Notes: generated by a model not told the origin, from the sequence alone. A DNA stretch of 7,548 nucleotides from DASTQL01 sp035462375 (GCA_035462375.1 DATHUJ010000187.1:1-7548), one strand, 5' to 3'. Counted from the stretch's first letter, positions 1 through 5,830 are shown. Program-made: numbers and translations.

Positions 1-138
1 GCCGCGGCCGACCTGGGTGCCGAGCTCGTGCTCGCCGACGTCGCCATGGCCGACGGCACGCCCCGTCACGACCCCAGATTGCTCGCCCGGGCGTACTCCG
101 ACGTGCTCGGCCGTGGCAGGATCGGCCCATGGCGATGA
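1..138 (+). CDS. yvcK: YvcK/CofD-like gluconeogenesis factor, C-terminal fragment
   Basis: This is the last 45 codons of a gene that enters from the left edge in frame 1 and stops at TGA 136-138. The visible protein contains ELVLADVA (residues 8-15), then a DGTPRHDP segment (18-25), and ends GRIGPWR. This resembles the tail of the YvcK family (also called CofD-like, putative gluconeogenesis factor), which binds UDP-sugars and in other bacteria is needed for growth on gluconeogenic carbon sources and for cell-wall homeostasis. The assignment rests partly on context, because rapZ-yvcK-whiA is a conserved order in Gram-positive bacteria and whiA follows directly. The stop codon lies inside the start of whiA, a 10-base overlap that suggests translational coupling. 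The N-terminal nucleotide-binding part is outside the window, so no catalytic or ligand residues can be checked. Confidence 0.75.
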   Translation, partial: AAADLGAELVLADVAMADGTPRHDPRLLARAYSDVLGRGRIGPWR

Positions 139-1109
139 CGGCGGCCGTGAAGGACGAGCTGGCCCGCCTCGAGGTCACCAAGCCGTGCTGTCGCAAGGCG
201 GAGGTGTCCGCGCTCCTGCGCTTCGCCGGGGGCCTGCACATCGTGAGCGGCCACATCGTCGTGGAGGCCGAGCTCGACACCGGCGTCGCGGCCCGCCGGC
301 TGCGCCGCGACATCGCCGAGGTGTTCGGTCACGAGAGCGACGTCGCCGTCGTGTCCCCCGGGGGCCTGCGCCGCGGCAGCCGTTACGTCGTCCGCGTGGT
401 CCGCGACGGGGAGGCGCTCGCCCGCCAGACCGGACTCATCGACCGTCGCGGGCGTCCGGTGCGGGGCCTGCCGCCCCAGGTGGTGTCGGGGGCGACCTGT
501 GACGCGGAGGCCGCTTGGCGCGGGGCGTTCCTGGCACACGGGTCCCTGACCGAGCCCGGCCGCTCGTCGGCCCTCGAGGTGACCTGCCCGGGACCGGAGG
601 CGGCGCTCGCACTCGTCGGTGCCGCCCGGCGCCTCGGCATCCACGCCAAGGCCCGCGAGGTCCGTGGCGTCGACCGCGTCGTCGTCCGCGACGGTGACGC
701 CATCGGGGCGCTGCTCACCCGGATCGGCGCACACGACAGCCTGCTCGCGTGGGAGGAGCGGCGCATGCGCCGCGAGGTGCGGGCCACCGCCAACCGGCTC
801 GCGAACTTCGACGACGCCAACCTGCGCCGGTCGGCACGAGCCGCCGTGGCCGCGGGGGCCCGGGTGGAGCGCGCCATGGAGATCCTCGGCGACGACATCC
901 CCGACCACCTCCGTACGGCGGGGAGGCTGCGCCTCGAGCACAAGCAGGCCAGCCTCGAGGAGCTGGGGCAGCTCGCCGACCCGCCCATGACCAAGGACGC
1001 GGTGGCCGGCCGGATCAGGCGCCTGCTCGCCATGGCCGACAAGCGGGCGGCCGAGCTCGGCGTCCCCGGCACCGACGCCAACCTCACCCAGGACATGCTG
1101 ACCCCGTGA
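129..1109 (+). CDS. whiA: WhiA sporulation/cell-division transcription regulator
   Basis: A 326-residue protein, the usual length for WhiA. Residues 1 to about 210 form the region related to LAGLIDADG homing endonucleases, with FAGGLHIVSG (32-41), the ELDTG motif (48-52) and AFLAHGSLTEPGRSS (133-147). Residues 220-310 carry the helix-turn-helix domain, including ANRLANFDDANLRRS (221-235) and ASLEELGQLADPPMTKDAV (274-292). In Streptomyces, WhiA acts with WhiB to switch on sporulation septation; in Bacillus it influences division and chromosome segregation. The ATG at 129 was chosen because AGGA at 118-121 sits 7 bases upstream and because MAMTAAVKDE is the typical actinobacterial WhiA start. 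A second ATG at 135 forms an ATGA overlap with the yvcK stop and is a possible alternative. Whether this organism sporulates cannot be told; whiA is also kept in non-sporulating actinobacteria. Confidence 0.97.
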   Translation: MAMTAAVKDELARLEVTKPCCRKAEVSALLRFAGGLHIVSGHIVVEAELDTGVAARRLRRDIAEVFGHESDVAVVSPGGLRRGSRYVVRVVRDGEALARQTGLIDRRGRPVRGLPPQVVSGATCDAEAAWRGAFLAHGSLTEPGRSSALEVTCPGPEAALALVGAARRLGIHAKAREVRGVDRVVVRDGDAIGALLTRIGAHDSLLAWEERRMRREVRATANRLANFDDANLRRSARAAVAAGARVERAMEILGDDIPDHLRTAGRLRLEHKQASLEELGQLADPPMTKDAVAGRIRRLLAMADKRAAELGVPGTDANLTQDMLTP

Positions 1110-1134
1110 GCCGCCCCCGAGGGCCCTTCGACCC

Positions 1135-1165
1135 CTGTGGCGCACCCCCCGGGATGGCCTAGGGT
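1135..1165 (+). promoter_or_regulatory. Candidate gap promoter
   Basis: The 132-base whiA-gap spacer (1110-1241) is the longest intergenic stretch in the window. It contains TAGGGT at 1160-1165, which fits the actinobacterial TANNNT -10 consensus. A weak -35-like TGTGGC lies at 1136-1141, 18 bases upstream. Transcription would begin near 1172, leaving a leader of about 70 bases before the gap start. The -35 match is poor, so this is a motif-based guess. A promoter of its own ahead of gap is expected from the strong expression typical of glycolytic genes. Confidence 0.35.
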
Positions 1166-1204
1166 CGGTCGCAGCGGTACACCCACGGCGCGCACCCCCG
1201 CCGA

Positions 1205-1233
1205 GTCGTGAGCATCTCGTCGTGACGAAGGAG
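1205..1233 (+). promoter_or_regulatory. gap leader: direct repeat, small palindrome and ribosome binding site
   Basis: GTCGTGA occurs twice, at 1205-1211 and 1219-1225, 14 bases apart. The second copy overlaps a perfect inverted repeat, TCGTC-GT-GACGA, at 1217-1228. The ribosome binding site AAGGAG (1228-1233) starts on the last base of that repeat and lies 8 bases from the GTG start at 1242. The ribosome binding site is secure. The repeats could be a protein-binding site or a small leader structure touching the Shine-Dalgarno sequence, but at this length they may be chance. Confidence 0.4.
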
Positions 1234-1241
1234 CTGCACCA

Positions 1242-2246
1242 GTGACCATCCGCGTAGGCATCAACGGCTTCGGCCGGATCGGCCGGAACTTCTACCGCGC
1301 CGTCCTCGCGCAGGGCGCCGACATCGAGATCGTCGGCGTCAACGACCTCACCGACAACAAGACCCTGGCCCACCTGCTCAAGTACGACTCGATCCTGCGG
1401 CGCCTCGAGGAGGAGGTCAGCTACGACGAGGGCTCCATGACTGTCGGCGGCCGGACCATGAAGGTGATGGCCGAGACGGACCCGGCCGCCCTGCCGTGGA
1501 AGGACCTGGGCGCCGACATCGTCATCGAGTCGACCGGCATCTTCACCAAGGCGGAGGACGCCCGCAAGCACGTCGACGCGGGCGCCAAGAAGGTCATCAT
1601 CTCCGCGCCCGCCAAGGGCGAGGACTTCACCGTCGTCCTCGGTGTCAACGAGGGCGACTACGACGCGGCCGCCCACACGATCATCTCGAACGCCTCGTGC
1701 ACGACCAACTGCCTCGGCCCGATGGCCAAGGTCATCCACGAGGAGTTCGGCATCGTCTCGGGCCTGATGACCACGGTCCACGCCTACACCAACGACCAGC
1801 CGATCCTCGACTTCCCGCACAAGGACCTGCGCCGGGCCCGGGCCGCCGCGCTCAGCATCATCCCCACGACGACCGGTGCCGCCAAGGCGATCGGCCTGGT
1901 GCTCCCCGACCTCAAGGGCAAGCTCGACGGCTACGCCCTGCGCGTGCCGGTGCCCACCGGCTCCGCCACCGACCTCACCGTCAAGCTCTCCCGCGAGGTC
2001 ACCAAGGACGAGATCAACGCGGCGGTCAAGGCCGCGGCCGACGGTCCGCTCAAGGGCATCCTCGAGTACACCGAGGACCCGATCGTCTCCGCCGACATCG
2101 TCACGTCCCCCTCCTCCTGCATCTTCGACGCCGGCCTCACCAACGCCATCGGCGACACCGCCAAGGTGCTCGGCTGGTACGACAACGAGTGGGGCTACTC
2201 CTGCCGCCTGGTCGACCTCACCGCCCTCGTGGGCGCCGACCTCTGA
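1242..2246 (+). CDS. gap: Glyceraldehyde-3-phosphate dehydrogenase, type I
   Basis: A 334-residue cytoplasmic GAPDH of standard length. It converts glyceraldehyde 3-phosphate, phosphate and NAD to 1,3-bisphosphoglycerate and NADH, reversibly. The Rossmann motif GINGFGRIGR is at residues 6-15, and Asp35 (in VGVNDL) is the residue that normally selects NAD over NADP. The catalytic loop SNASCTTNC (149-157) carries the nucleophile Cys153, and the base is His180 in TTVHAYT. The phosphate-binding segment IIPTTTGAAKA (206-216) and the C-terminal WYDNEWGYS (312-320) are present. One oddity is Cys321, where most homologues have Asn or Gln next to the nicotinamide. The GTG start is supported by AAGGAG 8 bases upstream and by the family's usual N-terminus. 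A strong hairpin separates it from pgk. The features suggest the glycolytic NAD-type enzyme rather than a GapB-type gluconeogenic one. Confidence 0.98.
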   Translation: MTIRVGINGFGRIGRNFYRAVLAQGADIEIVGVNDLTDNKTLAHLLKYDSILRRLEEEVSYDEGSMTVGGRTMKVMAETDPAALPWKDLGADIVIESTGIFTKAEDARKHVDAGAKKVIISAPAKGEDFTVVLGVNEGDYDAAAHTIISNASCTTNCLGPMAKVIHEEFGIVSGLMTTVHAYTNDQPILDFPHKDLRRARAAALSIIPTTTGAAKAIGLVLPDLKGKLDGYALRVPVPTGSATDLTVKLSREVTKDEINAAVKAAADGPLKGILEYTEDPIVSADIVTSPSSCIFDAGLTNAIGDTAKVLGWYDNEWGYSCRLVDLTALVGADL

Positions 2247-2261
2247 GCCAGCACGTCCGTC

Positions 2262-2304
2262 CGTCCGAGGAACCGTGCGCGCCACGCGCGCGGTTCCTCG
2301 GACG
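2262..2304 (+). terminator. 20-bp intercistronic hairpin between gap and pgk
   Basis: The arms 2262-2281 and 2285-2304 pair over 20 positions with a single G-U wobble (2276 with 2290) and a three-base loop, CCA. Half of the 82-base gap-pgk spacer is taken up by this structure. There is no T-run after it; the next bases lead straight into the pgk ribosome binding site (GGAGGGGAG, 2311-2319). It could be a partial terminator, an RNase processing site or a 3' stabiliser that gives gap more mRNA than pgk. A protein-binding inverted repeat is less likely given the very short loop. The structure is certain by base pairing, but its role is inferred. Confidence 0.75.
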
Positions 2305-2328
2305 CTGTGAGGAGGGGAGACCCGCACC

Positions 2329-3519
2329 GTGAAGACCATCGAGGACCTTGGGGACCTGCGCGGGCGCCGCGTCCTGGTCCGCTCCGACCTCAACGTCCCG
2401 CTCGACGGCGAGACGATCACCGACGACGGGCGGGTTCGCGCGAGCGTCCCGACCATCCAGGCGCTGCGTGACCAGGGCGCCCGCGTCATCGTCTGCGCCC
2501 ACCTCGGCCGGCCCAAGGGCGCTCCCGAACCGAAGTACTCCCTGGCACCGGTCGCCCGCCGGCTGGGCGAGCTCCTGGGCGCCGAGGTCGCCTTCGCGTC
2601 CGACGCGGTGGGAGAGGACGCCAAATCCAAGCTCGCCGCCCTGGCCGACGGCGACGTGCTCCTGCTGGAGAACCTCCGCTTCAACCCGGGTGAGGCCAGC
2701 AAGGACGCCGGCGAGCGTGGTGCCTTCGCCGACCAGCTCGCCGAGCTCGCCGACGCCTACGTCTCCGACGGCTTCGGCGTCGTGCACCGCGCCCAGGCCT
2801 CGGTCACCGACGTGGCGACCCGGCTGCCGCACGCCGCGGGACTGCTCGTGCTCGCCGAGGTGTCCGCGTTCGACAAGGTGCTCCGCGACCCCGAGCGGCC
2901 CTACGTGGTGGTGCTCGGCGGCTCGAAGGTGAGCGACAAGCTGGGGGTCATCGACAACCTGCTGGGCAAGGTCGACCGGCTGCTCGTCGGCGGCGGGATG
3001 TGCTTCACCTTCCTCAAGGCGCAGGGCCACGAGGTCGGCGGCTCGCTGCTCGAGGCCGACCAGGTCGACGCCGTCCGGGGATTCCTCGACCGCGCCTCCG
3101 GTGGAGGCGTCGAGATCGTGCTGCCCGTCGACGTCGTCGTCGCCGCCGACGTCAGCGAGGACGCCGAGACCTCCGTCGTCGCCGCGGACGCGATCCCCGC
3201 CGACCAGAAGGGTCTGGACATCGGTCCCCGGACGGTCGAGCTCTTCCGCGACAAGCTGGCCGACGCCCGTACGGTGGTCTGGAACGGGCCGATGGGGGTC
3301 TTCGAGGTCGGCCCCTTCGCCGAGGGCACCCGCCGGGTCGCCGAGGCGGTGGCGGCGGTCGACGGCACCAGCGTCGTGGGCGGCGGCGACTCCGCCGCGG
3401 CGGTGCGCGTGCTGGGCCTCGACGAGCAGGCGTTCACCCACATCTCCACCGGTGGCGGCGCGAGCCTCGAGCTGCTCGAGGGCAAGACGCTCCCCGGTCT
3501 CGCCGTCCTGGAGGACTGA
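2329..3519 (+). CDS. pgk: Phosphoglycerate kinase
   Basis: A 396-residue cytoplasmic kinase, typical in length. It makes ATP and 3-phosphoglycerate from 1,3-bisphosphoglycerate and ADP, taking the product of GAPDH. N-terminal substrate-binding motifs: VRSDLNVP (17-24), HLGRPKG (58-64), LLENLRF (112-118) and DGFGVVHRAQAS (147-158). The last has the Gln seen in actinobacterial PGKs in place of the His of the Bacillus enzyme. C-terminal nucleotide-binding motifs: GGSKVSDK (197-204), VWNGPMGVFE (317-326), GGGDSAAAV (351-359) and the helix-capping STGGGASLELLEGK (373-386). The GTG start at 2329 is preceded by a purine-rich GGAGGGGAG (2311-2319) and gives the expected MKTIEDL beginning. The stop codon overlaps the tpiA start by one base (TGATG), so pgk and tpiA are co-transcribed and probably translationally coupled. 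Confidence 0.98.
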   Translation: MKTIEDLGDLRGRRVLVRSDLNVPLDGETITDDGRVRASVPTIQALRDQGARVIVCAHLGRPKGAPEPKYSLAPVARRLGELLGAEVAFASDAVGEDAKSKLAALADGDVLLLENLRFNPGEASKDAGERGAFADQLAELADAYVSDGFGVVHRAQASVTDVATRLPHAAGLLVLAEVSAFDKVLRDPERPYVVVLGGSKVSDKLGVIDNLLGKVDRLLVGGGMCFTFLKAQGHEVGGSLLEADQVDAVRGFLDRASGGGVEIVLPVDVVVAADVSEDAETSVVAADAIPADQKGLDIGPRTVELFRDKLADARTVVWNGPMGVFEVGPFAEGTRRVAEAVAAVDGTSVVGGGDSAAAVRVLGLDEQAFTHISTGGGASLELLEGKTLPGLAVLED

Positions 3520-4295
3520 TGGCCACCCGCACCCCGCTCATGGCGGGCAATTGGAAGATGAACCTCAACCACCTCGAGGCCATCGCCCTGGTCCAGAAGC
3601 TCGCGTTCTCGCTCAACGACGAGGACTTCGACGCGGTCGACGTCGCGGTCCTGCCGCCCTTCACCGCGATCCGGTCGGTGCAGACCCTGGTCGACGGTGA
3701 CCGGCTGCGGATCACCCACGGCGCCCAGGACCTGTCCGCGCACGAGTCCGGCGCCTACACCGGTGAGGTGTCGGGGGCGATGCTCGCCAAGCTGGGCTGT
3801 ACCTACGTCGCGGTCGGCCACTCCGAGCGCCGGCTGCACCACGGGGAGGACGACGCTCTGGTCAACGCCAAGGTGACCCAGGCGCTCCGTCACGAGCTGG
3901 TCCCCATCTTGTGCATCGGCGAGGAGCAGGACGTCCGCGAGGCCGGCGGCCACGTCGCCCACACCCTGGCCCAGCTCGACGGGGCACTCGACGGCCTGAC
4001 GGCCGAGCAGGCCGGGTCGGTCGTCATCGCGTACGAGCCGGTCTGGGCGATCGGGACGGGCCTCACGGCCACGCCGGAGGATGCCCAGGAGATGTGTGCG
4101 GCCATCCGCGCACGCCTCGCCGAGCTCTACTCGGGCGAGCTGGCGGACCGGGCCCGGATCCTGTACGGCGGTTCGGTGAAGCCCGACAACACCGCCGGCA
4201 TCATGGCGGGACCGGACGTCGACGGTGCCCTGGTGGGCGGGGCCAGCCTGGACGCGGAGGGCTTCGCCGCGATCTGCCGGTACCGGGTCGGGTGA
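3519..4295 (+). CDS. tpiA: Triosephosphate isomerase
   Basis: A 258-residue TIM-barrel enzyme that interconverts dihydroxyacetone phosphate and glyceraldehyde 3-phosphate, supplying the substrate of the gap product. All catalytic residues are visible: Asn11 and Lys13 in AGNWKMN (9-15), the electrophile His101 in VGHSERR (99-105), and the base Glu173 in AYEPVWAIGTG (171-181), which runs into the mobile loop 6. The phosphate-binding ends YGGSVKPDN (216-224) and DGALVGGASL (235-244) are intact. The ATG overlaps the pgk stop by one base. GGAGG at 3510-3514, inside pgk, is only 4 bases from the start, which is short but usable by a ribosome finishing pgk. The open frame continues upstream without a stop, but that extension lies inside pgk and lacks TIM-like sequence. 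Confidence 0.98.
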   Translation: MATRTPLMAGNWKMNLNHLEAIALVQKLAFSLNDEDFDAVDVAVLPPFTAIRSVQTLVDGDRLRITHGAQDLSAHESGAYTGEVSGAMLAKLGCTYVAVGHSERRLHHGEDDALVNAKVTQALRHELVPILCIGEEQDVREAGGHVAHTLAQLDGALDGLTAEQAGSVVIAYEPVWAIGTGLTATPEDAQEMCAAIRARLAELYSGELADRARILYGGSVKPDNTAGIMAGPDVDGALVGGASLDAEGFAAICRYRVG

Positions 4296-4320
4296 GCCCC
4301 GCCGGGGTGTGCACCGGGGC
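4296..4320 (+). terminator. Possible hairpin after tpiA
   Basis: Immediately after the tpiA stop, GCCCCG (4296-4301) can pair with CGGGGC (4315-4320) across a 13-base loop. Shorter alternative pairings exist within the loop, and no T-run follows. It may end or attenuate the gap-pgk-tpiA transcript before secG. Confidence is low, because such short G/C inverted repeats are frequent by chance in DNA this GC-rich. Confidence 0.3.
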
Positions 4321-4332
4321 GTGCCGGGCGGC

Positions 4333-4376
4333 GGGTTACCCTGGTCCGGACCCCGCGCGGGGCCGACCCGGAAGGA
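4333..4376 (+). promoter_or_regulatory. Candidate secG promoter, palindromes and ribosome binding site
   Basis: The 93-base tpiA-secG spacer contains TACCCT at 4337-4342, which fits the TANNNT -10 form but has no convincing -35. It is followed by a perfect 10-base palindrome GGTCCGGACC (4343-4352) and a perfect 12-base palindrome CCCCGCGCGGGG (4351-4362). These would lie at or just after a start site near 4349. GGAAGGA at 4370-4376 is the secG ribosome binding site, 12 bases from the ATG. The promoter call is weak. The palindromes are real as sequence, but GC-rich. Confidence 0.3.
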
Positions 4377-4388
4377 CGCGACGACGAC

Positions 4389-4625
4389 ATGGAGCTCATC
4401 TTCTCCATCCTGCTCATCATCACGAGCCTGGCGCTCGTGCTGCTGGTGCTGCTGCACAAGGGCAAGGGCGGGGGTCTCTCCGACATGTTCGGTGGCGGCA
4501 TGTCCTCCTCGCTCGGCGGGTCGTCCATCGCCGAGCGCAACCTCGACCGCCTCACCATCGCCGTCGCCATCGTCTGGGCGGCGTGCATCGTCGCGCTGGG
4601 CCTGCTGGCCAAGACCGCGGTCTAG
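4389..4625 (+). CDS. secG: Preprotein translocase subunit SecG
   Basis: A 78-residue inner-membrane protein, the normal size for SecG, the small accessory subunit of the SecYEG channel that aids SecA-driven protein export. Two hydrophobic segments (about residues 3-22 and 56-75) flank a cytoplasmic loop. The loop begins with LLHKGKGGGLSDMFGG (21-36), the family signature, and is rich in Gly and Ser (36-46). The ATG at 4389 is supported by GGAAGGA upstream and by the usual short N-terminus. It ends in TAG, unlike all the other genes in the window, which end in TGA. That stop lies inside a set of interlocking palindromes. Position after tpiA is the common actinobacterial arrangement and does not imply a metabolic role. 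Confidence 0.96.
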   Translation: MELIFSILLIITSLALVLLVLLHKGKGGGLSDMFGGGMSSSLGGSSIAERNLDRLTIAVAIVWAACIVALGLLAKTAV

Positions 4626-4631
4626 ACCGCG
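4612..4631 (+). repeat. Interlocked palindromes across the secG stop codon
   Basis: Two perfect palindromes overlap here: AGACCGCGGTCT (4612-4623) and CGCGGTCTAGACCGCG (4616-4631). Put another way, AGACCGCG appears at 4612-4619 and again at 4624-4631, with its inverted copy CGCGGTCT at 4616-4623 shared between them. The TAG stop of secG (4623-4625) sits in the centre of the second palindrome, which includes CTAG, a tetramer often scarce in bacterial genomes. It could be an operator for rbpA, a small RNA hairpin with a CUAG loop, or coincidence of the last secG codons. Confidence 0.5.
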
Positions 4632-4670
4632 CCCACCTGACCCGAGCCACCCCCGAGGAGTGACCTGACC

Positions 4671-5015
4671 GTGGCCAGTGGCAACGCGATCCGTGGCAGC
4701 CGTGTCGGTGCCGGCCCGATGGGGGAGGCCGAGCGAGGCGAGGCCGCCGCCCGACAGTTCGTGTCGTTCTGGTGCGCCCACGGCCACGAGACCCGGCCGA
4801 GCTTCGCCGCCGAGGCCGTCATCCCCGACACGTGGGACTGTCCGCGCTGCGGCCTGCCGGCCAGCCAGGACGAGACCAACCCGCCGCCCGCGCCGCGCAA
4901 CGAGCCGTACAAGACCCACCTCGCGTACGTGAAGGAGCGGCGCACCGACTCCGACGGCGAGGCCATCCTGGACGAGGCGCTGGCCAGCCTGCGCCGCCGG
5001 CGCGGCGAGGCCTGA
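4671..5015 (+). CDS. rbpA: RNA polymerase-binding protein RbpA
   Basis: A 114-residue protein that closely matches the Streptomyces type of RbpA. The N-terminal tail begins MASGNAIRGSRVGAGPMGE. The core domain follows (about 28-72) with a likely zinc site formed by Cys35, His39, Cys57 and Cys60 (CPRC). A short basic linker leads to the sigma-interaction helices (about 79-110; PYKTHLAYVKERR, then EAILDEALASLRRRR). RbpA binds the primary sigma factor and the beta subunit of RNA polymerase, stabilises open promoter complexes and raises basal rifampicin tolerance in Streptomyces. It is restricted to actinobacteria. The GTG start at 4671 has GAGGAG (4655-4660) 10 bases upstream. It lies 45 bases after secG on the same strand, so it may be read from the secG transcript or from its own promoter within or before the palindromes. 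Confidence 0.95.
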   Translation: MASGNAIRGSRVGAGPMGEAERGEAAARQFVSFWCAHGHETRPSFAAEAVIPDTWDCPRCGLPASQDETNPPPAPRNEPYKTHLAYVKERRTDSDGEAILDEALASLRRRRGEA

Positions 5016-5023
5016 GGCACGTC

Positions 5024-5048
5024 GCCGCCGCGGTAGGCCCGCGGCGGT
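5024..5048. terminator. Shared terminator-like hairpin between convergent genes
   Basis: CCGCCGCGG (5025-5033) pairs perfectly with CCGCGGCGG (5039-5047) around a five-base loop, and a G-U pair at 5024/5048 can extend it. It fills most of the 35-base gap between the rbpA stop (5015) and the pgl stop (5051-5053). A perfect inverted repeat works on both strands, so it can serve both convergent transcripts. There is no T-run on either side, as is common for actinobacterial terminators. Confidence 0.65.
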
Positions 5049-5050
5049 CC

Positions 5051-5830
5051 TCAGGGGGAGGCCAGCCGCTCCATCGCCCGGGGCACCCTCGACGCCGCTG
5101 CCCGGTCGAGCAGCCACAGCGTCCGCGCCGAGCCGTACGCACCGGCGGCGGGCACCTGCAGCTCGCCCGCGCCGGAGAGCGCAAGCCGTACGGCGGGGGC
5201 CTTGTCCTCGCCGGCGACGACGAACCACACCTCGGTGGCGGCCCGGATCGTCGGCAGGGTCAGCGAGATCCTCGTCGGTGGCGGCTTGGGCGCCCCGTGC
5301 ACACCCACGACCGGCCGGGTGTCGTGCACGGCGGGCTGGTCCGGGAACAGCGAGGCCACGTGGGCGTCCGGACCGACACCGAGCAGCAGCACGTCGAAGC
5401 GCGGGACCGGTCCATGGTCCTCGGGCTGGGCCGCTGCCGCGAGCTCGGCCGCGAAGCGGCCCGCGGCGGCGTCCGGGTCGTCACCGTCCGGGCCGTCGCT
5501 GGCCGGCATCGCGTGCACCCGGGCGGGATCGACCGGGACCCGGTCGAGGAGCGCCTCGCGGGCCTGGGTCTCGTTGCGCTCCGGGTGGCCGGAGGGCAGG
5601 AAGCGCTCGTCGCCCCACCAGACGTCGAGCTCGCCCCAGTCGACGGCGCTGCGGGCCGGCGACGCCGCGACGGCCGCCAGCACCCCGATCCCGATGCTGC
5701 CGCCCGTGAGCACGAGCGACGCGGTCTCCCGGGCCGCCTGCACGTCCACGAGCCGGGTGATCAGCCGAGCGGCGACGGCCTGCGCGAGCACGTCGGCGTC
5801 GTGGTGGACGACCACCACCGGGCCGCTCAC
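5051..5830 (-). CDS. pgl: 6-phosphogluconolactonase
   Basis: A 259-residue DevB-type lactonase, normal in length. It hydrolyses 6-phosphogluconolactone, the product of glucose-6-phosphate dehydrogenase, to 6-phosphogluconate. Visible motifs: LTGGSIG (41-47, usually GGSTP or similar), WWGDERFLP (71-79), GVGPDAHVASLFP (151-163), which carries the conserved His157, and KPPPTRISLTLP (182-193). The GTG at 5830 was chosen because it overlaps the opcA stop as GTGA, because GGAAGG lies 7 bases upstream (5838-5843 on this strand), and because the protein then starts at the expected beta strand (VVVVHHD). The frame stays open further upstream, but that part lies inside opcA. The gene is last in the zwf-opcA-pgl operon and ends at the shared hairpin. 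Confidence 0.95.
   Translation of the reverse strand: MSGPVVVVHHDADVLAQAVAARLITRLVDVQAARETASLVLTGGSIGIGVLAAVAASPARSAVDWGELDVWWGDERFLPSGHPERNETQAREALLDRVPVDPARVHAMPASDGPDGDDPDAAAGRFAAELAAAAQPEDHGPVPRFDVLLLGVGPDAHVASLFPDQPAVHDTRPVVGVHGAPKPPPTRISLTLPTIRAATEVWFVVAGEDKAPAVRLALSGAGELQVPAAGAYGSARTLWLLDRAAASRVPRAMERLASP

Noticed and set aside
135..138. The ATGA at the yvcK/whiA junction as the whiA start
   Set aside because: The ATG at 129 has better spacing from AGGA (7 against 13 bases) and gives the family's MAMTAAVKDE beginning, though 135 cannot be excluded.
1110..1241. A small gene, riboswitch or WhiA (GACAC) site in the whiA-gap spacer
   Set aside because: I saw no start codon with a ribosome binding site and coding-like frame, no recognisable riboswitch core, and no GACAC word in the spacer.
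66..2702. A very long open frame (878 codons) on the - strand opposite whiA, gap and the pgk start
   Set aside because: It is antisense to well-recognised genes, its translation is low-complexity Arg/Gly/Asp/Val-rich, and it matches no family. Long spurious open frames are expected in DNA with strong GC third-position bias.
3000..3518. Apparent N-terminal extension of tpiA within pgk
   Set aside because: The extension is Arg/Gly-rich out-of-frame pgk. The ATG at 3519 gives a complete TIM of normal length with a nearby ribosome binding site.
2218..5228. Further long - strand open frames opposite pgk, tpiA, secG and rbpA (2218-3441 and 2901-5228)
   Set aside because: They are shadow frames of confident + strand genes, with repetitive charged or Ala/Arg/Ser-rich translations and no recognisable domain.
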